Below are positions 14,030 to 21,274 of a DNA stretch of 21,274 bases, piece by piece; position 1 is the first letter of the stretch, and the number at the start of each line of letters is the position of its first letter. Source of the stretch: CADEEN01 sp963740395. GTDB lineage: Bacteria; Pseudomonadota; Gammaproteobacteria; Burkholderiales; Burkholderiaceae_C. Under the pieces are notes generated by a model. It was not told the DNA's origin and did not search any database. It saw only the letters and a program-made list of their open reading frames with translations. The stretch covers positions 1-21,274 of the forward strand of contig CAVUEP010000029.1 of NCBI GenBank assembly GCA_963740395.1, written 5' to 3'. Made by a program: the position numbers and the translations under genes.

Positions 14030-14434
14030 TTGACTATCCCTGTGCTTGCAGACAGCGTGGCCTCTGGCGTCAAGGTGCTGGTCATTGACGACAGCAACAC
14101 CATCCGCCGCAGCGCCGAGATCTTCCTGGCTCAGGGCGGGCATGAAGTGGTGCTTGCCGAGGATGGCTTCGACGCGCTGGCCAAGGTCAACGACCATGTG
14201 CCGGTGCTGATCTTTTGCGACATCCTGATGCCGCGCCTGGATGGCTACCAGACCTGCGCCATCATCAAGCGCAACCCGCGTTTTGCACATGTACCCGTGA
14301 TCATGCTCTCGTCCAAGGACGGCCTGTTCGACAAGGCGCGTGGCCGCATGGTGGGCGCCGAGGACTACCTGACCAAGCCGTTCACGAAAGAGCAACTCCT
14401 GCGCGCGGTCGCGCAATTCCGTCCCGTGGCCTGA
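14030..14434 (+). CDS. pilG: Type IV pilus response regulator PilG
   Basis: PilG is a stand-alone CheY-like receiver phosphorylated by ChpA/PilL and promotes pilus extension in twitching motility. The 134-residue protein is a single receiver domain. Asp20 and Asp21 (VLVIDDSNTIRRS) form the acidic pocket, Asp64 (IFCDILMPRLDGYQT) is the phosphoacceptor, and Lys116 lies in YLTKPF. The start is TTG at 14030, chosen because a strong GAGGAGAGG (14017-14025) sits about 4 bases upstream and no ATG precedes the domain. It is the first pil gene after rubredoxin and is followed by pilH 41 nt later. Identity as PilG rather than another CheY rests on order with pilH, pilI, pilJ and chpA. Confidence 0.93.
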   Translation: MTIPVLADSVASGVKVLVIDDSNTIRRSAEIFLAQGGHEVVLAEDGFDALAKVNDHVPVLIFCDILMPRLDGYQTCAIIKRNPRFAHVPVIMLSSKDGLFDKARGRMVGAEDYLTKPFTKEQLLRAVAQFRPVA

Positions 14435-14475
14435 CTTGCGTGGCCACTGACAACACTACTGACCCCTGTCCGACG

Positions 14476-14841
14476 ATGCCGATCCAAAAAATCCTGCTGG
14501 TCGACGACTCGAAGACCGAGTTGCACCACCTCTCCGAACTGCTCACGCGCAACGGGTTTGCCGTACGCACGGCCGAGAACGGCGAAGAGGCCATGCGCCG
14601 ACTGGCCGACGACAAGCCCGACCTGATCCTGATGGATGTGGTCATGCCGGGACAGAACGGTTTCCAACTGACGCGAGCCATCACGCGCGACCCGCGCTTT
14701 ACCGACGTGCCCGTGATCATGTGCACCAGCAAGGGTCTCGAGACCGACAAGGTCTGGGGCATGCGACAGGGCGCACGCGACTATGTGGTCAAGCCGGTCA
14801 ATGCCGACGAGCTGATCGCCAAGATCCACGCCTTCGATTGA
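14476..14841 (+). CDS. pilH: Type IV pilus response regulator PilH
   Basis: PilH is the second CheY-like receiver of the Pil-Chp pathway, generally assigned to pilus retraction or to draining phosphate from the kinase. The 121-residue protein begins MPIQKILLVDDSKTE. It has Asp10 and Asp11 in the acidic pocket, phosphoacceptor Asp54 in LILMDVVMPGQNGFQ, and Lys107 in DYVVKPV. The phrase VPVIMCTSKGLETDKVWGMR is typical of PilH. The ATG was chosen because the family starts at this point. An in-frame GTG at 14441 would add 12 residues without domain support. No good Shine-Dalgarno is seen. A 98-nt gap with nothing recognisable separates it from pilI. Confidence 0.93.
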   Translation: MPIQKILLVDDSKTELHHLSELLTRNGFAVRTAENGEEAMRRLADDKPDLILMDVVMPGQNGFQLTRAITRDPRFTDVPVIMCTSKGLETDKVWGMRQGARDYVVKPVNADELIAKIHAFD

Positions 14842-14939
14842 AGCACTGACCGGCATGCGACGCCTCCGAGTCAACGTCATCCGCCGCCACGCAGCAGTCG
14901 CGCCGCGGCACTGCCTGCGTGCGGCTCGCGGCTGTTGAG

Positions 14940-15470
14940 ATGGCCAACAAGCAAGCCCTTCGCGAATTGCAGACCCGGCTGGCCGAGCGCATGCAGGCGG
15001 CACGCACGCAGCCGCGTCGCCAATCGTGGCTGGCTGTCGAGTGCCGCGGTCAGGGGTTGCTGCTGCCGCTGGAGCAGGCGGGCGAAATTTCTGCCGTCGT
15101 GCCGGTGCTGCCGGTGCCGCACACCTTGCCCTGGTTTGCCGGGGTCGCCAACTTGCGCGGCAGCTTGCACGGTGTCATCGATCTGGCGCGGTTCCTCGGG
15201 CTGCCCGATGCGGCGCCAGGCGACGCGGGCCGTGACCAGGCACGCTTGATTGCGCTGGGCGCGCCATTGGGCCTCAACGCCGCTCTGTTGGTCGACCGAT
15301 TGGCCGGCCTGCGCGGAATCGACCAACTGCGCAAGCCCGACCAGGACGACGATGCCGGCCGGCCTGTCTTCGCTCCGACGCGCTGGCAAGACGACGACGG
15401 CCGCCTCTGGCAGGCGCTGGACCTCGCCGAGTTGGCGCACGACGTCCGCTTCCTGTCGATCGTGGCTTGA
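14940..15470 (+). CDS. pilI: CheW-like chemotaxis adaptor PilI
   Basis: PilI couples the receptor PilJ to the kinase ChpA at the cell pole. The 176-residue protein starts MANKQALRELQTRLAERMQA, the typical family opening, at an ATG preceded by a weak GTTGAG. A slightly earlier in-frame GTG at 14919 is a less likely start. The CheW fold spans about residues 30-175, with WLAVECRGQGLLLPLEQAGE, VPHTLPWFAGVANLRGSLHG (the receptor/kinase-interaction region) and VIDLARFLGLP. The stop lies 34 nt before pilJ. It is clearly one of the pil chemotaxis genes and not a flagellar CheW because of its neighbours. Confidence 0.92.
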   Translation: MANKQALRELQTRLAERMQAARTQPRRQSWLAVECRGQGLLLPLEQAGEISAVVPVLPVPHTLPWFAGVANLRGSLHGVIDLARFLGLPDAAPGDAGRDQARLIALGAPLGLNAALLVDRLAGLRGIDQLRKPDQDDDAGRPVFAPTRWQDDDGRLWQALDLAELAHDVRFLSIVA

Positions 15471-15504
15471 GCCACCCACCCTCCAGACTTCTCCAGGGGT
15501 CAGA

Positions 15505-17835
15505 ATGAGTTTCCTAGACAAATTCACCACCAAGGGTCGGCGCAATGACAAGGCGGCCGATGAGGATCTCGGGTCGATCTTCGACGAAGTGGTGCCGCTT
15601 GGCGCCGACGACGCGTTGCCCGGGACGGCCTCGTCTGCTGCGTTGACGCTGGACATGAATGCGGCGACGCAGACACCGGCGTCGACGGATTCGTCGATCC
15701 TGTCCGAGGCATTGCCTTCCGAGACGGCCGGCGACTTCGTCGAAACGCGGCTGCCCGGAATCGACGACGAACCCACCACGGGCAGCGGACTGCCCATGAT
15801 TGGCGCGCTACCGCTGGTGCAGCAGCAGCGCATCCTGAGCTTCGTCGTCGTCATCGGCTTGAGCCTGTTGGGCCTCGGAGCCTACCTGGCAATCGACGCC
15901 GCGGGTCGCAGTTCGGCACAGGTCGGCGCGACAGGTCAGGCCATGATGCAATCGCAGCGGCTGGCCAAGTCGGTGACGCAGGCTTTCGTCGGCAGTGCGG
16001 CTGCCTTCCCTGAAGTCCGCGAGAGTGCCGAGGTGCTGGCGCGCAATTTGCGCGGGCTCAAGGACGGCGACGCCGACGTGCCGGCGGTGCCCGCCGCGGC
16101 TCAGGTGGAACTCGAGCCCCTCATGGCGCTGGTGGATCGGGCCGAGAAGAACGCCGCCGTCGTGGTGGGGCAGCAGAAGACCTTGACCCAGGTGGGGCAG
16201 TCGCTGCGCGCGATCAATCGGCAGTCGTCCGACCTGCTCGAGACCGCAGAGACCGTGCTGTCGCTGAAGTTGCAGCAGGATGCGTCCGCCGGCGAGTTGT
16301 CGGCCGTGGGCCAATTGGTGATGCTGACGCAGCGGATCGGCAAGAGTGCCAACGAATTCCTGACCACCGAGGGCGTGAGCCCCGAGGCCGTGTTCCTGCT
16401 TGGCAAGGACCTTGGCGCGTTCCGCGAAATCACCAACGGCCTGCTCAATGGCAGCAGCGAGTTGCGCCTGACCGCGACGAAGGATGCGCAGACCCGCGAG
16501 CGGTTGACGCAGTTGATGGCGCAATACGACAGGACGCGCGCCGAAGCCACGGCGATTCTGGGCAATCTGCAGGGCCTGGTCGCCGCGCGCGAGGCCCAGG
16601 CCTCGGTCGTGGCAGACAGCGAACCCCTGCGCAAGGGACTCGAGGCCGTGCAGACGCACCTCTCCGGCGGTGGCATTGGCGCCGCACGCTGGGCCTTGAT
16701 CGGGCTTGGATTCGTCGCGCTGGCGTTCGGCGGCGTGGGCTTCCTGCGCCTGTTCGTCGCTGACCAGGAGCAACGCGCGCGCCAGGGCGAGATGCAGCGG
16801 CACCATGCGCAGCGCCAGGAACAGGAAGCCAAGCGCGTGAACGACGCCAACCAGGCGGCAATTTTGCGCTTGATGAACGAGTTGCAGACGGTGGCCGAGG
16901 GCGACCTGACACAGCAGGCCACCGTGACCGAGGACATCACGGGCGCCATTGCCGACTCGGTGAACTACACCGTTGAAGAACTGCGCACCCTGGTGGCCCA
17001 GGTGCAGGGCACGGTGGGACGCGTGACGGATACGACACAGCAGGTCGAGAACACCTCGACCGAGCTGCTGGCCGCGTCGACCGAGCAGCTGCGCGAGATT
17101 CGCGAGACGGGCGAGTCGGTGCTGCAGATGGCCGGCCGAATCAACCAGGTGTCGGCGCAGGCGCAGCAGACCGCCGAGGTGGCGCGCCGCTCGCTGGCGG
17201 CGGCCGAGACCGGCCGCGACGCAGTGCAGAACACCATCGGCGGCATGAACATGATGCGCGACCAGATCCAGGAAACCTCCAAGCGCATCAAGCGTCTGGG
17301 CGAGTCGTCGCAGGAGATCGGCGAGATCACCGAGCTGATCTCGGACATTACCGAGCAGACCAACGTGCTGGCCCTGAATGCGGCCATCCAGGCGGCGTCT
17401 GCCGGCGAGGCCGGCCGCGGCTTCTCGGTCGTGGCCGAGGAGGTGCAGCGCCTGGCCGAGCGATCGGGCGACGCGACGCGCCAGATCGCGGCCCTGGTGA
17501 AGGCGATTCAGACCGACACCCTGGATGCAGTCGCGGCCATGGAGCGCTCGACGCAGGGCGTGGTCGAGAACACCAGGCTGTCCGATGCCGCCGGTAGCGC
17601 GCTGGGCGATATCGACCGCGTCACGCGCCAACTGGCCGAGCTGATCGAGCAGATTTCCGGCAATGCGCTCGAGGAGGCGCGCTCGGCCAACGTCGTGGCC
17701 GCGAACATCCAGCACATCTTTGCCGTGACCGAGCAGACCGGCGACGGCACTCGCTCGACCGCGCAGATGGTGCGCGAGCTGTCGCTGACGGCAGAAGAAC
17801 TCAAGCAATCGGTCGCGCGGTTCAAGATCGCCTGA
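15505..17835 (+). CDS. pilJ: Type IV pilus methyl-accepting chemotaxis protein PilJ
   Basis: PilJ is the receptor of the Pil-Chp system and senses signals linked to pilus contact. The 776-residue protein has an unusually long, acidic, low-complexity cytoplasmic lead of about 108 residues. It continues with membrane helix 1 (about 110-131, LSFVVVIGLSLLGLGAYLAI), a helical periplasmic region (PilJ type), membrane helix 2 (about 392-415, WALIGLGFVALAFGGVGFL) and a HAMP-like linker. A cytoplasmic coiled-coil signalling domain follows. Its hairpin tip is ITEQTNVLALNAAIQAASAG followed by RGFSVVAEEVQRLAER (about 615-653), the universal receptor signature. The start is the ATG of MSFLDKFTTKG; its upstream AGGGGTCAGA is a fair ribosome site. 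It is followed 31 nt later by chpA. Confidence 0.95.
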   Translation: MSFLDKFTTKGRRNDKAADEDLGSIFDEVVPLGADDALPGTASSAALTLDMNAATQTPASTDSSILSEALPSETAGDFVETRLPGIDDEPTTGSGLPMIGALPLVQQQRILSFVVVIGLSLLGLGAYLAIDAAGRSSAQVGATGQAMMQSQRLAKSVTQAFVGSAAAFPEVRESAEVLARNLRGLKDGDADVPAVPAAAQVELEPLMALVDRAEKNAAVVVGQQKTLTQVGQSLRAINRQSSDLLETAETVLSLKLQQDASAGELSAVGQLVMLTQRIGKSANEFLTTEGVSPEAVFLLGKDLGAFREITNGLLNGSSELRLTATKDAQTRERLTQLMAQYDRTRAEATAILGNLQGLVAAREAQASVVADSEPLRKGLEAVQTHLSGGGIGAARWALIGLGFVALAFGGVGFLRLFVADQEQRARQGEMQRHHAQRQEQEAKRVNDANQAAILRLMNELQTVAEGDLTQQATVTEDITGAIADSVNYTVEELRTLVAQVQGTVGRVTDTTQQVENTSTELLAASTEQLREIRETGESVLQMAGRINQVSAQAQQTAEVARRSLAAAETGRDAVQNTIGGMNMMRDQIQETSKRIKRLGESSQEIGEITELISDITEQTNVLALNAAIQAASAGEAGRGFSVVAEEVQRLAERSGDATRQIAALVKAIQTDTLDAVAAMERSTQGVVENTRLSDAAGSALGDIDRVTRQLAELIEQISGNALEEARSANVVAANIQHIFAVTEQTGDGTRSTAQMVRELSLTAEELKQSVARFKIA

Positions 17836-17866
17836 CCCACACCCAGACTCCCGACCGAGGCCACCC

Positions 17867-20800
17867 ATGGATGCGCCGCACGACACCGAGACGATTGACG
17901 ACCTGAGCGCGCTGGCCTGGGTGCAGGACGAATTGCGCCGCTCGCTGGAGTCGGCGCACAAGGCGATGCGGCGCTACCTCAAGGAGGCCGAGGCGATGTC
18001 GGGTTCCGACGTCGACGCCGTCGATCCCGGCGTACTGCGCACGGCGCGGGCACAGCTGCACCAGGGCGTCGGGGCGCTGGAGTTGGTGGGTCTGCCCGCG
18101 GCGGCGCAGTTGCTGCGCGCCAACGAGGCCGCGCTGCAGCGGCTCAGCGGCCGGCCCGTGACGCTCAACATCGCAGCCGTCGAGACCATCGAGCGGGCCT
18201 CGTTTGCGCTGTTGGACTACCTGGGGCGCCTGCTGGCCGACAAGCCCGTGTCGCCGCTGGCGCTGTTCCCGCAGTACCTGGCGGTGCAGGAGCTGGCCGG
18301 CGCGGACCGCATCCATCCGGCCGACCTCTGGTTGCACGACTGGCAATGGCAGGAAATCGAGATCGACACCAGCGCCACGCCCCGGCGCGCGGACGACACG
18401 CTGCGTTCGGACGTCGAGGCGGCGACGCTGGCCCTGATGCGCAAGCCCGACGGGCCTGCGGCGGCGGCATTGAGCGAGTTGTTCGCCAGTCTGGCCACGG
18501 GGGCGCATGCGGCCGGGCCGGTCGGCGCCCAGCGTTGGCTGCCCACGCTGTGGCAGATGGCGAGCGCCTTCTTCGAGGCCCAGGCGCAGGGGTTGCTGCG
18601 CCTGGACGCCTACAGCAAGCGCATCGCCTCGCGCCTGCTGGCGCAGTTGCGCATGAGCGAGCGCGGCGGCGCCGACGTGTCCGAGCGCCTGGCGCAGGAT
18701 CTGCTGTTCTTCTGCGCCCAGGCGGCGTCACCCGGCGACGGTCGGCGTGCGCCGCGCCTTGCCGCTGTGCGGCTGGCGTGGAAGCTGGCGCGACGCGCAC
18801 CGGTTGACTACCTGGCCAGCCAGCTCGGTCGATTCGATCCGGCGCTGATTGTCGCAGGCGAAGAAGCGCGTGGTCGCGGCCAAGGACAGCTGGGCCGCCG
18901 TTGCAGGCGGCGAACTGCACCGCATGTCGGCGCTGAACGAGCAGTTCCAGCTGGTCAGCGACTCGCTGAAGAAGCTCTATCCGAGCGGGGACAAGCTGGC
19001 GCAGGCGCTCGTCAGCGCGGCCGCCAGGGCCGTGTCCAGCGGCGCTGCGCCGCCGCCCGCGCTGGCCATGGAAGTCGCCACCGCCGTGCTGTACGTCGAG
19101 GCTTCGCTCGACGACGGCGAGTTCGACCATCCTTCGCAGGTGGAGCGCTTGCGCCGCCTCGCCCAGCGCATCGTCAATGTGCGCGACGGTGCCGAGCCCG
19201 AGCCGCTTGAAGCGTGGATGGAGGAGCTCTACCGCCGCGTGTCGGACCGGCAGACCATGGGCAGCGTGGTGCAGGAGTTGCGCGGTTCCCTGACCGAGGC
19301 CGAGAAGGCCATTGACGCCTTCTTCCGCGCGCCGTCGGCGCGCGAACAGTTGCATCCGGTCCCGGGGCAGCTCAACGCCATGCGCGGCGTGCTTTCCGTT
19401 CTTGGCCTGGACCAGGCATCGCACGCCGTGGTCCGGATGCGCGACGATGTCGATGCGCTGGCGGCGGCGAACGACAGCGTGCCCGATCCGGCGGCCGTCG
19501 ATCGGCTGGCCAGCAACCTGGGTGCGCTGGGTTTCCTGATCGACATGCTCAGCGTGCAGCCGTCGATGGCCAAGGCCCTGTTTGCATTCGACGCCGCGTC
19601 GGGCCTGTTGCGCTCGGTGGCCGGCGGCGGTACGCGCCGGGCCTCCGAGTTCGGCGCGCTGGATGCGCCGGCGTCGTCCGCGTCGGTGGCGGTCGAGCCG
19701 CGATTGATCGAACAGGCGCAGTCGCTGGCCATGGCCGCGGCGCACCCCGAAGTACCGCTGGACGAAGTCGCGCGCGAGCTCGAGCGCCTGTCGCATGAAG
19801 CGATGGTCGCTGACCAGCCCGTGCTTGCCGATACCATGCATGCGGTCAAGACGGCCTTTGCCGGCGCACAGAACGACGACGAACGCCAGGCGGTGCGCGA
19901 GGAACTCGCGCAGGCGATGGCCGACTTCGTCCATACCTCGTCGGAAGCGGCCGCCCTGGATGCGCTGACGCCATCGCGGCCGCTGCCGCTGCTGTCGGGT
20001 GAACCGACGCCGGCCGGCAAGACCGGCCTCGAAGAAGACGATGAGATGCGCGGGATCTTCCTCGAGGAAGCGCGCGAAGTGGTCGGCAATGCCGAGCACG
20101 CGCTGGCCGCACTGGTGTCCAGCGCCGACGATTTGGGCGAAATGACCACGGTTCGCCGCGCCTTCCACACGCTCAAGGGCAGTTCGCGCATGGTCGGCCT
20201 GACCGACTTCGGCGAGGCGGCCTGGGCCTGCGAACAGCTCTACAACCGTCGCTTGGCCGATGGCCAGCCCACCGATGGTGACCTGCTGGCGCTGACGACC
20301 GATGTGTTGTCCTACTTGAGCGACTGGGTCGAAGCCATCGGCGCGCGTCGCGATGGAGGCCACAACGCGCTCGACATCCAGGGTGCCGTCGACGAGTTCG
20401 GGCGCAGTGGTCAGCACGGCAGCCTGGTGCTGCCGGGGGCGCCGATGACGCTGCAGGCGCCGACCGTGCCGGACAGTCTCAGGCCGGCGCCACGCACGAC
20501 GGTGCCCGGCACCTTGACGATGCCCCAGGTGTCGGCGCCGATGCCGCTGCTCGATCTGCTGCCCGACCTGCCCGGCGCACAGGATCTTGAGCTGCGGCCC
20601 GCCACGCCCGCGGTCCAGTCGCTGGACCAGATGCTGGCCGGGGACGAGGAGGTCGCCTTCGAGCTAGACCTCGGCGAGGCGGCCACGCTGCCCGTCGGCG
20701 GCGCCGAAGCGTTGCAGGCCCTGGCCATGCCTGAGCCCGACAGCCAGGCGCCCAGTCCGGACGAAGTGTCCAAACTGATGTCCTTGGACATCCCGGATTT

Positions 20801-21274
20801 GCCGCCGATCCCGACGGCGGTACCCGAGCCGATCACGCTCACACCACTGTCCGAATTGGTGCCGGAGCCCGAGCCCGTGTCCGAGCAGCTGGCGCCGGAG
20901 CCCGCGCCACCCGAGCCCGAGCCGTACAAGATGATCGGCTCGCTGCGAGTGGGCATCCCGCTGTTCAACATCTTTCTCAACGAGGCCGACGAGCAGTCCC
21001 GGCGCCTGAGTACCGAGCTCGCCGAGTGGGCCCATGAATTGCACCGGCCGGTGGGCGAGCATGCCGTGGCGCTGGCGCATTCGCTGGCTGGCAACTCGGC
21101 CACGGTCGGCTTTGCCGACCTGTCGCAGCTGGCGCGCCTGCTCGAGCACGCGCTCGCACGCTCCCAGGCGCTGCGACACGGCGAGTCCGATGACGCGGCA
21201 CTCTTCAACGACGCTGCCGACGAGATCCGGCGCCTGCTGCACCAATTCGCCGCCGGCCTGCTGAAGTCGCCGCC
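17867..21274 (+). CDS. chpA: ChpA/PilL hybrid chemotaxis histidine kinase, 5' part (frameshifted)
   Basis: ChpA is the CheA-like kinase of type IV pilus control, with many phosphotransfer (Hpt) domains before a kinase and a receiver domain. The window holds about 1135 codons, and the kinase core lies beyond the right edge. The N-terminal domain (MDAPHDTETIDDLSALAWVQ) is a degenerate Hpt-like bundle. A middle helical region with MRGVLSVLGLDQASHAVVRM is typical of ChpA. A canonical Hpt has AFHTLKGSSRMVGL (about 20156-20197), and another has LAHSLAGNSATVGFADLSQL near the end, after a Pro-Glu linker around 20860-20930. The frame breaks at about 18851-18860: DPALI then resumes one base later as KKRVVAAKDSWAAVAGGEL. 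One extra base restores a continuous protein, so an error or mutation is likely. Confidence 0.9.

Noticed and set aside
15808..17961. Minus-strand open frame of ~700 codons opposite pilJ
   Set aside because: Antisense shadow of an intact PilJ; His/Arg/Gln-rich composition and no family motif.
18165..20417. Minus-strand open frame of 750 codons opposite chpA
   Set aside because: Antisense to the Hpt-rich kinase; no domain signature and it spans the chpA frameshift without effect, as expected for a GC-driven shadow.
1..21274. A novel defence, mobile or biosynthetic system
   Set aside because: Every well-supported gene belongs to a housekeeping, secretion or pilus-control family. No nuclease-helicase pair, reverse transcriptase, toxin-antitoxin pair, integrase or repeat-spacer array was found.

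Overview
The window is mostly a high-GC (about two-thirds GC by eye) Burkholderiales chromosome. Gene content and order fit the Rubrivivax/Leptothrix/Ideonella-type lineages, but that placement is inferred from family knowledge and no search was run. From about 1466 to the end there are two blocks. The first is a long minus-strand run. Read in transcription order it is: thiD-like kinase, hemL, mpl, a YqiA-type esterase, an RNB-domain ribonuclease, a TonB-family protein, mtgA, a conserved hypothetical, a TlpA-like thioredoxin, accB, accC and prmA. The second is a plus-strand block that starts at 13804: rubredoxin, pilG, pilH, pilI, pilJ and chpA/pilL, the last running off the window. The two blocks diverge from about 13659-13803, which holds a small palindrome containing a TACAAT box on each strand.

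The left 1.5 kb does not belong with the rest. Positions 1 to about 965 hold the end of gspH, a whole gspI and the start of gspJ (type II secretion minor pseudopilins) in about 55-57% GC DNA. From about 966 to 1466 comes about 500 bp of roughly 35% GC DNA. It encodes the inside of a hydrophobic membrane protein that resembles Bacteroidota DUF6057 proteins and has neither natural end. On both sides the neighbouring gene is cut mid-domain: gspH loses its N-terminus and prmA loses its last ~30 residues. Three compositions meeting at two blunt breaks most simply suggest a chimeric assembly or ligated fragments. A real rearrangement is possible but less likely.

Single-base frameshifts occur in gspJ (two), accB, mtgA and chpA. 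accB should be essential, so at least some of these are probably sequence errors. The accB and mtgA lesions both sit in the same coding-strand octamer, CCAAGATC.

Functionally, the minus block joins fatty-acid synthesis (AccB, AccC), murein synthesis and recycling (MtgA, Mpl), tetrapyrrole synthesis (HemL), thiamin kinase chemistry, RNA turnover and envelope functions. The plus block is the chemotaxis-like Pil-Chp pathway that controls type IV pili: receptor PilJ, adaptor PilI, kinase ChpA, and response regulators PilG and PilH. I found no CRISPR array, tRNA, rRNA, insertion sequence, phage gene or recognisable defence system. The points most worth a second look are the composite left end, the odd gspJ leader element, the accB-accC intergenic repeat and the divergent palindromic promoter.
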